The notes under the pieces are model-generated. The model was not told the origin of the DNA and ran no database searches. It worked only from the letters and a program-made list of their open reading frames with translations. Shown here piece after piece: positions 50,766 to 60,475 of a DNA stretch of 64,000 nt (its first letter is position 1; every line of letters begins with the position of its first letter). The stretch is taken from assembly GCA_035471925.1 (NCBI GenBank), contig DATIPO010000105.1, positions 4,994 to 68,993 of the forward strand, written 5' to 3'. Origin of the DNA: JANQFM01 sp035471925. Lineage in GTDB: Bacteria; Acidobacteriota; UBA6911; RPQK01; DATIPO01. A program made the position numbers and the translations under genes.

Positions 50766-52007
50766 TCAGGGACGCTGGCGCAGGAGATGCTCGACGTCCT
50801 CCAGCCGTCCGTCCGAGGGAGGGGCCTCTAAACCGAGCAAGTGAAGCATGAGCGGGTGCAGGTCGATGTTCTCCACTTCCTCGACCACATATCCTTGCTT
50901 GAAGGCCGGTCCGTGGGCCAGGAAGATGCCGTGCATCGATTGCAACTGGTTGTCATAGCCGTGGGTGCCGCCCTCCAACCGCCAGGGACTCTCCTCCAGC
51001 ACGGAGCTTGAGGTAATGCTCCATCCCTCGTCGGCCAACAGAATCAGGGGCGGGATGCGCGGGTTGCCGCCATAGTGGAAACGCTCGGGCATGGAATCGC
51101 GCCGCAGCAGGCGTGCATGAGGAACATCCGCCAGAGCCGCCGCCACTTCTTCCATGTCCTCGGGGGCTGGCCGCAGCCCCGTGGCTGGCGCGAAGTGCAC
51201 GACACCGGCTTTTTGCAGATCAACGTAGCGGTCAAGTGCAATGGCCTGCGTGGGCCAAGTAGGCGTCATTCCGTGGTCGGAGACGATGAGGATGTTGACC
51301 TTCTTCAACAGTTCACGCTGGCTTAGCCCCTCCCACAGCCTGCCCAACAACCGGTCGGCTTGGGCCACTGCTTCCGCCGTCTCCGGGGCATCGGGACCGT
51401 ATCGGTGCCCTGCACTGTCAACGATGGAAAAGTAGAGGGTGATGAAGGAGGGCCGTTCCCCGGTCGGAAGATCAAGCCACTGGAGGACCTGCTCAACCCG
51501 ATCCTCATTGGGCATTTCGTGTTCGTAGGGCATCCAATAGGTGGGCCGTTTCCCTTCGAAGGGAGCCTCGTTGCCGGGCCAGAACATGGCGGCCGCCTTG
51601 AGTCCCTGCTTTTCGACCGTGACCCAGACCGGTTCGCCGCCCCACCAGCGCTCCCCTTGGGCCGCCTCCTCGGTGCCGGCCCGAAAAGTCTCGTCCAGGT
51701 CGGGATCATAAAAGACGTTGGCCACAATGCCGTGCCGGGCCGGATAAAGCCCGGTAACCACGCTGTAATGATTGGGGAAGGTCTTGGTGGGAAAGACCGG
51801 TATCAGTCCCCGGGCCTGAATGCCGTGGGCGGCCAAGCGGTCGAAATTGGGCGTTTCGAACCGTTCCCGGTAGTCCCAGCGAAATCCATCGAAAGAAATG
51901 AGCAGCACGACGGGCTGATCGGTCTCGGCGCCCCAACACCCCCAACCCGAAGCCGCGCAGCCCAGCAAGAGCACAACCGCCGCCAGGCGAACAAGAATCG
52001 TATGCAT
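50766..52007 (-). CDS. Secreted nucleotide pyrophosphatase/phosphodiesterase (NPP, alkaline phosphatase superfamily)
   Basis: The product (413 residues) has a signal peptide and the NPP core: SFDGFRWDY with a zinc aspartate, FPTKTFPNHYS with the threonine nucleophile, DSAGHRYGPD and VSDHGMTP, then the late GGTHGYDN histidine. It hydrolyses nucleotide or lipid phosphodiesters outside the cytoplasm. Two cysteines near the cleavage site could form a lipobox, but the motif is not canonical. The start at ATG 52007 has a poor ribosome binding site; a TTG two codons upstream is possible. Confidence 0.88.
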   Translation of the reverse strand: MHTILVRLAAVVLLLGCAASGWGCWGAETDQPVVLLISFDGFRWDYRERFETPNFDRLAAHGIQARGLIPVFPTKTFPNHYSVVTGLYPARHGIVANVFYDPDLDETFRAGTEEAAQGERWWGGEPVWVTVEKQGLKAAAMFWPGNEAPFEGKRPTYWMPYEHEMPNEDRVEQVLQWLDLPTGERPSFITLYFSIVDSAGHRYGPDAPETAEAVAQADRLLGRLWEGLSQRELLKKVNILIVSDHGMTPTWPTQAIALDRYVDLQKAGVVHFAPATGLRPAPEDMEEVAAALADVPHARLLRRDSMPERFHYGGNPRIPPLILLADEGWSITSSSVLEESPWRLEGGTHGYDNQLQSMHGIFLAHGPAFKQGYVVEEVENIDLHPLMLHLLGLEAPPSDGRLEDVEHLLRQRP

Positions 52008-52120
52008 GACCAAGTCAGTGTGAACGCCCCTCCACCCTCCGTCAAGCCCTTATTCCAGACCGCAATTCGGTGAAGAGGGGCCATGCCAACCGGGGGCTGG
52101 CACGCGCGGCGGAGTCCGCC

Positions 52121-53407
52121 TCAGCTCACGTCGCGGGCCAGACGCAGGCCTGTAAACTGCCAGCGGGCCGAAGCGTGAAAGAAGTTGCGGTAGGTAGGCC
52201 GGATGTGGCTGGCCGAGGTGGCGCAGGAGCCTCCCCGCAGCACGTACTGGTTGCACATGAACTTGCCGTTGTACTCGCCCAAAGCACCCTCAGCGGCGCG
52301 ATAACCCGGGTAGGGCGCGTAGGAACTCTGAGTCCATTCCCAGACGTCTCCGTAAAGCTGCAGAGGACGGTTGCAATCGGCCTCAGCGGCGGGTGCCACA
52401 GGATGCAGCAGTTCGTCCTCGACGAAATTCCCCTCGATCTCCTCTCCGCAGGCGGCCACTTCCCATTCCCCTTCGTGGGGCAGGCGGGCTCCCGCCCAGC
52501 GGGCGTAGGCGTCAGCTTCGTAGAGACTGAGGTGGGACACCGGCGCCTCGGGATCAAGCGGCCGCTCTCCGCCCAGGGTGAATTCGAACCATTGTCCCTG
52601 GCGGCGGTTCCAGTAGAAAGGATGAGACCAGCCCTCTCGCCGAACGCCATCCCAGCCCTCGGAAAGCCACAGCTCATGGCGCCGATAACCTTCATCCTCC
52701 ATGAAGGCCAGATACTCGGCGTTGCTGACCAGACGGGACGCCAACTGGAAAGGCTGCAAGAAGACCTTATGGCGGGGAGACTCGTTGTCGTAGGCGAATC
52801 CGTCTCCCTGAAAACCGATCTCGCGGACGCCCTCGGCGTAGTCGAACCACTCAAGAGGACGTGAAGAACGGCCCAGGGGCAGGGCCAGATCGTCGTAGGC
52901 CGGCTTGAGCGGGTTGCGCGAGAGCAGGTGCTTGATGTCGGTCAGGATCAGCTCCTGGTGCTGCTGCTCATGCTGCAAGCCGATTTCGATCACGGCCCGT
53001 CCCTCTTCGTCAACCTGCTCTTCCTGCAGCAGGTTGTGGATGAGAGCGTCGACATGGCTGCGGAAATCGAAGACCTGCCGCAGGGAGGGACGCGTGATGA
53101 ATCCCCGTTGAGGACGCGGATGCGGCTGGCCCACAGTGTTGTAGTAGGAATTATAGAGGGTCTGAAAATGAGGATGAAACGGCTTGTATCCTTCCAACTG
53201 GCGGGCCAGGACGAAAGTCTCGAAAAACCAAGTCGTATGGGCCAAGTGCCACTTGGTGGGAGAAGCATCGGTCATCGACTGCACTTGACAGTCCTCTTCC
53301 GACAGCGGCTGGGCCAACTCAAGGCTGAACTCGCGGACTCTCCTGAAGCGCTTGACCAGTTCAGCACATTGGGCCGGTTTTGCGATCGATTTCAAAGCGG
53401 TGCTCAT
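52121..53407 (-). CDS. egtB: Ergothioneine biosynthesis sulfoxide synthase EgtB
   Basis: The 428-residue protein joins an N-terminal DinB-like four-helix bundle to a C-terminal FGE-sulfatase domain (SHLSLYEADAYARWAGARLP, YVLRGGSCATSASHIR). The iron ligands are visible in KWHLAHTTWFFE and HEQQHQEL. EgtB joins trimethylhistidine to a thiol donor (gamma-glutamylcysteine or cysteine) and oxidises it. GAGGAGACCCC precedes the ATG, which lies inside the egtD stop. EgtC and EgtE are not nearby. Confidence 0.94.
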   Translation of the reverse strand: MSTALKSIAKPAQCAELVKRFRRVREFSLELAQPLSEEDCQVQSMTDASPTKWHLAHTTWFFETFVLARQLEGYKPFHPHFQTLYNSYYNTVGQPHPRPQRGFITRPSLRQVFDFRSHVDALIHNLLQEEQVDEEGRAVIEIGLQHEQQHQELILTDIKHLLSRNPLKPAYDDLALPLGRSSRPLEWFDYAEGVREIGFQGDGFAYDNESPRHKVFLQPFQLASRLVSNAEYLAFMEDEGYRRHELWLSEGWDGVRREGWSHPFYWNRRQGQWFEFTLGGERPLDPEAPVSHLSLYEADAYARWAGARLPHEGEWEVAACGEEIEGNFVEDELLHPVAPAAEADCNRPLQLYGDVWEWTQSSYAPYPGYRAAEGALGEYNGKFMCNQYVLRGGSCATSASHIRPTYRNFFHASARWQFTGLRLARDVS

Positions 53408-54396
53408 GGGGTCTCCTCGTTGCGGAGGGGTGGCCCGGCAGTCCATAGGCAATCGGAAAAAGCCCACCGCTGGTCGACCCAGCAGCGGAGGATGCCGAAG
53501 CCAGCCCGCTCGGCCATCTGATGCAAATCTTCTTCGCGAAATTTATGTGAGGACTCGGTGTGGATCGTTTCGCCCCGGCGGAGGTCGAAGCGCACATCCA
53601 AGCCCTTGATTTCAACCGTCTGATCCCGCAGCGAGCGCAGATGCATCTCCACCCGCTGCAAGTCTCTATCATATCGGACTTGGTGCTGGAAGCGATGAAG
53701 TTGGAAGTCGGCGTCCAGTTCGCGGTTGAGGCGGGAGAGCAAATTGAGATTGAATGCGGCTGTCACGCCTGCCGGATCATCATAAGCCGTGAGCAGAGCG
53801 TCCTCGTCCTTGACCATGTCGGCCCCCAGGAAAAACAAGTCGCCCGGATCCAGCATGTCGCGCAAGGAGCAAAGGAAATCTTGAGCTTCATCCAACTCAA
53901 GGTTGCCCAGGGTGCTTCCCAGGAACAGCAGCAGCACCTGACGTCCTTGGGGACGCTCGGAGAGGGCCTGTTTCAAGCCTTCCATGTAAGTTCCCTGGAC
54001 GCCTCGGAAGGTGACGTTGGCGATGTCTTCCATCTCACGGCCACACTGCTTGAGGGCCTCCTCCGAGACGTCGATCGCGTCGTATTCGACCGGTCCCCGC
54101 TCGGCCAGGGATTCCAAGATGAGGCGCGTTTTGCGTCCTGACCCGCTGCCCAGCTCGATCACGGTCACCTCAGGACGGCACATCCTTGCCAGTTGAGGCG
54201 CGCATTTCTGCAAGTTGCGCTCCTCGGCGTCGGTCAAGCCGTATTCCCCCAGCTTAGTAATGGCTTCAAAGAGGGCGCTGCCCACTTCGTCGTAGAGAAG
54301 ATGGGGCGGCAGCGTCTTCTGCCCGTCGTCCAGAAGTCCATCGCGGACTTCAAGTTGGAGCGCCGATAAGGCCAAAGGGGGAGCTTCTACTGTCAA
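53404..54396 (-). CDS. egtD: L-histidine N-alpha-methyltransferase EgtD
   Basis: The 330-residue protein has the EgtD pattern: LPPHLLYDEVGSALFEAITKLGEYGLT, the SAM motif IELGSGSGRKTRLIL, FLGSTLGN, and LGADMVKDEDALLTAYDD. The histidine-binding tyrosine and glutamate lie in those segments. It makes trimethylhistidine for ergothioneine. It starts at TTG behind AGGAGAAG and overlaps egtB by 4 bases (ATGA), so the two are co-translated. ycaQ lies 174 bp upstream on the same strand. Confidence 0.95.
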   Translation of the reverse strand: MTVEAPPLALSALQLEVRDGLLDDGQKTLPPHLLYDEVGSALFEAITKLGEYGLTDAEERNLQKCAPQLARMCRPEVTVIELGSGSGRKTRLILESLAERGPVEYDAIDVSEEALKQCGREMEDIANVTFRGVQGTYMEGLKQALSERPQGRQVLLLFLGSTLGNLELDEAQDFLCSLRDMLDPGDLFFLGADMVKDEDALLTAYDDPAGVTAAFNLNLLSRLNRELDADFQLHRFQHQVRYDRDLQRVEMHLRSLRDQTVEIKGLDVRFDLRRGETIHTESSHKFREEDLHQMAERAGFGILRCWVDQRWAFSDCLWTAGPPLRNEETP

Positions 54397-54570
54397 GGGA
54401 CTTCTCCTGAGATTGAATGCTTCAATTCGGATCTGAGGCGTTCGGGTATGGGGCGTGAATACGCGACGCCCCGCTTTAATAGGGAAGCCGAAAGGGCCAC
54501 AGTCGTTTCGTGGATTTGCCGAAAAAGCGCGGACAGATGGCTGCAGACCGAATCAAGCGGTAGTGACATT

Positions 54571-55782
54571 TCAACCCCGCGGTTCCGTTCCGGCGGGCCA
54601 CGCCAGCGTTTCGGCTCCTCCAAAGCAGGCCAAGCGCAACAGGGCTTTGGTCAGTTCTTCCCAGAGCCGGGCAGTGGGCTCGAGGCCGTCCTCCCACCAT
54701 AGCCCCTTGATCTCCAACTGGCCCTTGTCGCGATGCAGCTTGGCGTCCAGTCGGCCGATCAGGCGGTCGCCTTTGAGGATAGGCAGGACATAGTATCCGA
54801 AGCGCCGCTTGGCCTTGGGTACGAAGGCTTCGAAGCGGTAGTCGAATCCGAACAGGCGCCGGCAGCGCTGGCGGTCGCGGATCACGGGATCGAAGGGGCT
54901 GAGCAGACGAACCCCGCCAGGCGGCTGGGGCAGAGCACGCAGGCGGCGCTTCCAGTCGCTCCAGGCCAGAGCGCGCCGGGGAGGCGATGAGTCCTCGCAG
55001 TGGACCTCGACCTCGACTAGGCGCCCTTCCTTGACGGCCCCCTGGGCCCAGCGTTTGGCTTGGGCAGCATCGACGGCATTCCAAAAAGCAGCCAGTTCGC
55101 CCGGCGTGGCCGTCCCCAGCCGTTCCAGGGCGGAGGCGCAAGCCCATTCCACGTGATGCTCTTCAGGCGGGGGGCTCATCTCCTCAAGGTCTGGAAAGAC
55201 GCGGTGAAACAGGTCATAGGCCTTCTGGAAGTTAACGCGGCTGTGGACCGCCAGCTCGCCGCAACGCCACAAGTGCTCCAGCGCCGTTTTCTCGGGCTTC
55301 CATCCCCACCAGACCTCGTCATGGGGCACCTCTTCCTCACGCTCGAAGTCACGGCTGAGCAGCGGGCCTTCTTCCTGGATGCGGCGGCGGACGTGATCCA
55401 TGACCCGCTCGGGCTCAGGCCCCATGCGCTTGTGCCACCACTTGTGGCGGGGCGCTCTGCGGTAGCGCTCGAAGCGTAGCGTCCAATGAGAGAGCCAGCG
55501 GGAGGGGATGATGGAGGCGTCGTGGGTCCAATGCTCGAAAAGCGCACGCTCTTTCTCCAGGAGGCGCTTCAGCAACTCGGGCCGATAGTCATGAAAGCGG
55601 GTCAGCAGGATGTGGTGGTGAGCTCTGACCGCCGCCGAGATAGTGTCGATCTGCACGAAGCCCATCGACTCGATCTGCCGCTGCAGCGTCCGCGGACCGA
55701 TGCGCCGCCCAGGCGAGGCCAGCAAGCCCTGTCCCCCCATCAACAACCTGCGCGCCCCCAGCGCCGTCACTTTCTCACCCAT
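54571..55782 (-). CDS. ycaQ: YcaQ/AlkX-type DNA glycosylase, winged-helix family
   Basis: The 403-residue protein shows the HTH_42 family throughout: ARRLLMGGQGLL at the start, GFVQIDTIS with the catalytic QID, HALFEHWTHDAS-like motifs (ALFEHWTHDASIIP) and RLLSPFDPVIRDRQR. E. coli YcaQ unhooks interstrand DNA crosslinks and other bulky alkyl adducts. The ATG at 55782 lies only 9 bases from a strong -10 element, so the mRNA may be almost leaderless. Co-transcription with egtDB is possible across 174 bp. Confidence 0.9.
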   Translation of the reverse strand: MGEKVTALGARRLLMGGQGLLASPGRRIGPRTLQRQIESMGFVQIDTISAAVRAHHHILLTRFHDYRPELLKRLLEKERALFEHWTHDASIIPSRWLSHWTLRFERYRRAPRHKWWHKRMGPEPERVMDHVRRRIQEEGPLLSRDFEREEEVPHDEVWWGWKPEKTALEHLWRCGELAVHSRVNFQKAYDLFHRVFPDLEEMSPPPEEHHVEWACASALERLGTATPGELAAFWNAVDAAQAKRWAQGAVKEGRLVEVEVHCEDSSPPRRALAWSDWKRRLRALPQPPGGVRLLSPFDPVIRDRQRCRRLFGFDYRFEAFVPKAKRRFGYYVLPILKGDRLIGRLDAKLHRDKGQLEIKGLWWEDGLEPTARLWEELTKALLRLACFGGAETLAWPAGTEPRG

Positions 55783-55790
55783 GGCCTGGC

Positions 55791-55819
55791 AATATACACC
55801 CTATCAACACCCTTGGCAA
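55791..55819 (-). promoter_or_regulatory. Sigma-70-like promoter of ycaQ
   Basis: Minus-strand TTGCCA (55819-55814) and TATATT (55796-55791) are 17 bases apart. Initiation is predicted at about 55784, two bases before the ATG. Confidence 0.55.
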
Positions 55820-56032
55820 GCAGCAGCTCACCAGCCCCGGCGGCTGGCCTCAGCCAAGATCCCATCTGTAAGCATGGTTAGGCCCGGGTAAGTTGCAGCG
55901 CCGGGCGCAGTGCCCGCGGAGAACCGCTGCCGATCGGAACCCGTTCCCGCACTTGAGAGGCTAGCCGGCATTTCTCACAGGTGGTCCGCTGCGCTGCCCC
56001 ATCCATCCGCGCTGACTGGGGCAGAAATGCGT

Positions 56033-57628
56033 CTAACCGCCAGAGGACGCATCCTCGGCCTCCTCGTGGTAATCGTCGCCGACATTGACGTCCCAGATGG
56101 CCGATTTGTCACTCTTTCCGGCGGCGATGACGTCGACGGCAGCTTTGGCGGTGAGCATGGAGTGGTCTTGGTTGTTGTAGCGGTGCATGCCGTTTCGGCC
56201 CACCAGGAAAAGGTTGGGAATGGAGTCGGTCCAGCGGCGGATCACCTCGAACTCGCCATAGCTGCCGAAGTAGCCGGGATAGGCCTTGCGCACCCGTTCG
56301 ACATGGTGGTCGAGGACCGGCGTGTCGGAGTCCAGCAGCTCGATGCGGCGCAGTTCTTCGACGGCCAAATCGATCAGCGCATCGTCGTCCATGCTCCACA
56401 GGTCGTCTCCTTCACGGCAGAAATACTCCAGTCCCAGCCACACTTGGTCGGGATCCTGGACCAGGTGAGGCGACCAGTTGTTGAAGATCTGGACGCGACC
56501 GAGCCGCACGCCTTGGTCCTGGATGTAGATCCAGTTGTCGGGGATGAGCTGGTCACCGCGGCGTCCCTCTCCCTTGGGCTTGAGGGCGGGGACCAGCAGT
56601 CCCACGGTGATGAAGTCGCGGTACTCCAGCCCTCCGGCCACCCGGCGGACAGCCGACGGCGGGGCCGGCTCCATCTGCTCTACCAGTTCCCTGACCGGCA
56701 TGGTGGAGATGAAGTAATCGCAGTCCACACGCCGCCTTTCCCCGCTGCGGCGGTCGAGGACTTCGGCCTGATGAATGCGTCCCTGGCGCAGGAAGAGCCG
56801 CTCCACCTTGTGGCCCAGCAGCACCTCGCCTCCCTGCCGGCGGACACGTCGGGCCACCTGCTGCCACATGTGTCCCGGACCGTACTTGGGATAGAGGAAG
56901 CGTTCGATAAGGCTGGTTTCGGTCCCCTTCTGCTCCACGTCGTGGCGGCCTTTGGGGATGATCTGCTTAAGGGCGTGGAGGAGGGCGCGGCTGACCGAGA
57001 GTCCCTTGATGCGCTGGGCCCCCCAGTCGGGTGAGATGCTCTTGCAGGGCGTCCCCCACACCTTCTCGGTGTAGTCTCGGAAGAAAGTCTGGTAAAGCTC
57101 GCGTCCGAAGCGGTTGATAAGAAAGTCCTCCAGCGAGCGCTCGGGACGGATGGGCAGCAAGCGGGCCCTGAGGTAGCTGAAGCCGATTCGCAGCACTCGG
57201 CGGGCGCCCAGGTTGCGCAAGGTGGTCCAGTTGAGGCGGATGGGGTAGCCGAAAAAACGCCTCAGGTAGTAAATGCGGGAAAGCCGCCGACGCACCAGCA
57301 TGACGTCGTCCCCGTCCTGGGAAGCCGTTTTTTCGACCTGCAGAGGACGGCTCTGGCGCTGGTAGGTGAGGTTGACCGGATCGGAGGGATCATGGGCCAC
57401 TGGCAGGATGTCCTGCCACCAGCGCATGACCCAGTCGGACTTGGAAAAGAAACGATGGCCGCCGATGTCCATGCGGTTGCCGTTATGGGCCACGGTGCGC
57501 GAAATGCCGCCCACGCAGTCGTCCATTTCGAAGACCAGCGGGCGGACGTCGCTGCGTCGCAGCAGTTCTAAGGCAGCGGTGAGTCCCGCGGGACCGGCTC
57601 CGGCAATGACGGCTGTGGGCTTGTTCAT
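56033..57628 (-). CDS. FAD-dependent NAD(P)-binding oxidoreductase, UDP-galactopyranose mutase-like
   Basis: The 531-residue protein opens with AVIAGAGPAGLTAALELL, the FAD-binding loop. GGISRTV and RMDIGGHRFFSK follow, as in UGM-like amine-oxidase-fold flavoproteins. A FFRDYTEKVWGTPC segment and the late GRNGMHRYNNQDHSMLTA flavin contact are also typical of this branch, often annotated with glycosyl or desaturase functions. The substrate is not known. It starts behind GAGGTGGGA. Its neighbours (ycaQ, EAL-HDOD) do not define a pathway. Confidence 0.85.
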   Translation of the reverse strand: MNKPTAVIAGAGPAGLTAALELLRRSDVRPLVFEMDDCVGGISRTVAHNGNRMDIGGHRFFSKSDWVMRWWQDILPVAHDPSDPVNLTYQRQSRPLQVEKTASQDGDDVMLVRRRLSRIYYLRRFFGYPIRLNWTTLRNLGARRVLRIGFSYLRARLLPIRPERSLEDFLINRFGRELYQTFFRDYTEKVWGTPCKSISPDWGAQRIKGLSVSRALLHALKQIIPKGRHDVEQKGTETSLIERFLYPKYGPGHMWQQVARRVRRQGGEVLLGHKVERLFLRQGRIHQAEVLDRRSGERRRVDCDYFISTMPVRELVEQMEPAPPSAVRRVAGGLEYRDFITVGLLVPALKPKGEGRRGDQLIPDNWIYIQDQGVRLGRVQIFNNWSPHLVQDPDQVWLGLEYFCREGDDLWSMDDDALIDLAVEELRRIELLDSDTPVLDHHVERVRKAYPGYFGSYGEFEVIRRWTDSIPNLFLVGRNGMHRYNNQDHSMLTAKAAVDVIAAGKSDKSAIWDVNVGDDYHEEAEDASSGG

Positions 57629-57719
57629 GGGCTGTCCCACCTCTTTGTGGCACACTGCAGGCGGGATTTCAAGGCTCGGGCGAAGGCAGAGAGGGGACGA
57701 CGGGGGAGGCGGCGCAGCC

Positions 57720-58931
57720 TCATGCCCGCAGGGCGTCCACGAATTGCACAGCTTTACTGTAGAGCTCAGGCATGACTCCGTCCTCGATTCCGGCGCGGGA
57801 GGCGCAGACCGAGACGCCGGCCCAATCGGCTCTTTCGTAGCGCTGCACCAACTCCATGACCTGGCTCAGTTCTCCGTCCTGGCCCATGAGCGCTTGTTTG
57901 ACCTCAGTCTCCAGGGGAAGCGACTCCAAGGCCTCGGCCAAAGGCTGATCGAGAATGGCGTCGATCAACGAGAACATGCCCATGAGAAAGAGGTCGTCCT
58001 TGCGCGACCTGAGGCGCGTCCCCTCGGCCAGCATCTCGCAGAAGTAGGCTCGAACGATCGAATTGACCACCAGTTCCTGGGGTTTGTCGGTGGCCATTTC
58101 GGAGAGGATGACGACCGACGCCCACTTCTTGATGCGATCATGTCCCAACAGAATCAGGGCCTGGCGGATGGAGTCGATGCGCCGGACCAGGGCGAAGGCC
58201 GCCGAATTGATGAGCTTGAGGAGTCCGTAGGAGAGGGACAGGTCGCTCTTGATCAGCTTTTCCACCCGGTCGATGTTGAATTCCGGGCGGTGAAGTTCAC
58301 GCAGCAACTGCAGATAGCTGACTTTGAAGGCGGGGATGCCGCGTCCGGCCACGATGTCGGGACGGCAATAGAAGAAACCCTGCAAATAGTCGACTCCCAA
58401 CGCCTCGGCATCCTCCACATCTTGAGAGGTCTCGACTTTCTCGGCTAAGAAGACCACTCCTGAATCGCTCAGCTTGTTGACGATGTCGGCCCTCTGGCGG
58501 GGCGAGGTGGCACAATAGTCGACCTTGATGATGTCGGCCAGCTTGACCAAGTCGTCGGCATCGTCCCGCAGTTCGAAGTCGTCCAGAGCCAAACGATATC
58601 CCTGCCGCTTCAAGTCGCGGCAGGAGCGCAGCACGTCGGGGTCGGCAGGATCGACCGATTCCAGCACCTCCACCACCGACCGTTCGGGAGGCAGGAGGGC
58701 GGCGGCTCCGCTGGTCAGCAGTTGTTGGGTAAAATTGACGAAGACGTCTTTGCTGCCAGCCAACGTGTCCAGGCCCAAGGTCACCACGCTGTTGGCCAGG
58801 GTATGGGCCGAGGCGGCGTCGGGATCGACGCTGGGAAAGCTGTTTTCCCAGCCGGAACGGAAGAGCAGCTCGTAGGCCGCGACCTTGCCCAGACGGTCGA
58901 AAATGGGTTGACGAGCGACAAAGACATCCAT
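57720..58931 (-). CDS. EAL-HDOD signalling protein with a degenerate EAL domain
   Basis: The 403-residue protein has the YuxH layout: an N-terminal EAL-like domain (FVARQPIFDRLGKVAAYELLFR) and a C-terminal HDOD domain (about 200-400; IKSDLSLSYGLLKLINSAAF). The EAL signature is replaced (VVEVLES, LALDDF, VDYLQGFFYCRP), and most metal ligands of active cyclic di-GMP phosphodiesterases are missing, so it probably binds rather than cleaves the signal. HDOD proteins regulate motility, competence or stress. It is divergent from the PLP decarboxylase. Confidence 0.88.
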   Translation of the reverse strand: MDVFVARQPIFDRLGKVAAYELLFRSGWENSFPSVDPDAASAHTLANSVVTLGLDTLAGSKDVFVNFTQQLLTSGAAALLPPERSVVEVLESVDPADPDVLRSCRDLKRQGYRLALDDFELRDDADDLVKLADIIKVDYCATSPRQRADIVNKLSDSGVVFLAEKVETSQDVEDAEALGVDYLQGFFYCRPDIVAGRGIPAFKVSYLQLLRELHRPEFNIDRVEKLIKSDLSLSYGLLKLINSAAFALVRRIDSIRQALILLGHDRIKKWASVVILSEMATDKPQELVVNSIVRAYFCEMLAEGTRLRSRKDDLFLMGMFSLIDAILDQPLAEALESLPLETEVKQALMGQDGELSQVMELVQRYERADWAGVSVCASRAGIEDGVMPELYSKAVQFVDALRA

Positions 58932-59101
58932 GGCAGACTCTGCATTCTTTTCGGCAACAAGGAGCTTTGCTTTAACTCGTTGTTGAAGAAGTCACGAAAC
59001 GATTGGAGGTCGATCAGCATCTCGACTGAAGGGCTTTCTACAACGGCGATGCCTCGATGCCTCAGCGCCCTGCTACCGGAAACCTGCACCAAAAGGACTT
59101 T

Positions 59102-60475
59102 ATGAATCGCGACGTTTTTCTTGATCAGACTTGCCAACTAGCCCAAGACTACCTGCGGCGTGAGGAGACTCTTCAGCCCTTTCCCTACCATTCTCCCCGG
59201 GAACTGGAAGAGGACCTCGACTTGGACATCCCGCCTCAAGGCTTGAGTGATGAGGCGTTCTTCGGGCGCTTGGGAGCCGTTCTTCAGGCCACCCCTGAAA
59301 TGGGAAGCCGGCGCTTTTTCAACCAGCTTTTCGGCGGCAAGTGTTACCCCGCCCTGGCTGCTGAAATGCTCAGCGCCGTCCTCAACAGTTCGATGTACAC
59401 CTTCAAAGCCGCCGGACCTCACATCCTCATCGAGCGCAAGGTCATCGACAAGATGCTGCAACTGGTGGGATACGGCGACGGCGACGGAACCTTCACTCCG
59501 GGAGGCTCGCTGGCCAATCTTGTCGGACTGCTGATGGCCCGCAATGAGGCCGCCCCGGCCTCTCGGGAGACGGGAGTGACGCGGCGCATGACCGCTTACG
59601 CTTCCGAGACCAGCCACTACTCGCTGGTCAAGGCCTGCGGATTCATGGGCGTCGGACGCGATTCGCTGCGCAAGGTGGCCTGCGACGTCCGAGGACGCCT
59701 CGACGTTCAATCCCTTCGTCAGGCCGTCCGGCGTGATCTCGACCAAGGGCACCTGCCTTTCTGCGTCGTGGCCACTGCCGGAACCACCGTGCTGGGCTCC
59801 TATGATCCGCTGGTCGAGATCGCCGACCTGTGCCAGGAGTTTGGACTGTGGATGCACGTCGACGCCGCTTTGGGAGGCTCGGCCTTGCTCAGCAGCCAAT
59901 ACCGCCGCCTGCTGGAGGGCTGCCAGGAGTCTCACTCCTTCGCCTGGAATCTGCACAAAATGGGAGGCGTCCCCTTGAGTTGCTCGGTCCTGCTGGTCAA
60001 CCGCCAGGGACTGCTGGAACGCTGTTTCAACGAGAATGCCGACTATCTCTTCCAGAGCGAATTCGACTACAATCCCGGCACAAAGTCGCTGCAGTGCGGA
60101 CGCCGAAACGACGCCTTCAAGGCCTGGGCCCTGTGGAGCTACTATGGCGACCAGGGCTTGGACGACCGCATCACCCACCTCTTCCATCTGGCCGACTACG
60201 CCCGCCAAAAAGTCCGCAGCCATCCCGGCCTTGACTTGGTCAAAGACCTGGAATCGGTCAACGTGTGCTTCCGGGTGCGGGACGTTGACGCCGTGCAATT
60301 GTGCGACCGCCTCGACAAGGAGGGCGTCCTCAAGGTGGGCTATGGCGATGTCGAAGGTGAGAATGTGATCCGCCTGCCCTGCGTCAACTCCGACCTTTCG
60401 GAAGAGGACATCGACCGCTTCTTTGACTGGCTCATGGAAGTGGCCGACCGGATGGGCGTCGGCGCACCCGCATGA
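59102..60475 (+). CDS. PLP-dependent decarboxylase, glutamate/cysteine-sulfinate decarboxylase-like (group II)
   Basis: The 457-residue protein has GSRRFFNQLFGG, FTPGGSLANL, ATAGTTVLGSYDP, MHVDAALGGSAL (PLP-contacting Asp254) and the Schiff-base Lys286 in NLHKMGGVPL. The branch resembles glutamate, cysteine-sulfinate or diaminobutyrate decarboxylases and differs clearly from the aromatic decarboxylase at 13.4 kb. The substrate is unresolved. AAAAGGAC lies just upstream of the ATG at 59102; a longer reading from 59057 is unlikely. Confidence 0.87.
   Translation: MNRDVFLDQTCQLAQDYLRREETLQPFPYHSPRELEEDLDLDIPPQGLSDEAFFGRLGAVLQATPEMGSRRFFNQLFGGKCYPALAAEMLSAVLNSSMYTFKAAGPHILIERKVIDKMLQLVGYGDGDGTFTPGGSLANLVGLLMARNEAAPASRETGVTRRMTAYASETSHYSLVKACGFMGVGRDSLRKVACDVRGRLDVQSLRQAVRRDLDQGHLPFCVVATAGTTVLGSYDPLVEIADLCQEFGLWMHVDAALGGSALLSSQYRRLLEGCQESHSFAWNLHKMGGVPLSCSVLLVNRQGLLERCFNENADYLFQSEFDYNPGTKSLQCGRRNDAFKAWALWSYYGDQGLDDRITHLFHLADYARQKVRSHPGLDLVKDLESVNVCFRVRDVDAVQLCDRLDKEGVLKVGYGDVEGENVIRLPCVNSDLSEEDIDRFFDWLMEVADRMGVGAPA

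Noticed and set aside
54393..54623. 76-codon frame between egtD and ycaQ
   Set aside because: It overlaps the egtD start and the ycaQ end, resembles no family, and the egtD ribosome binding site lies inside it.
57648..57662. TGGCACACTGCAGGC as a sigma-54 promoter
   Set aside because: The -12 TTGC is AGGC, and no rightward gene follows.
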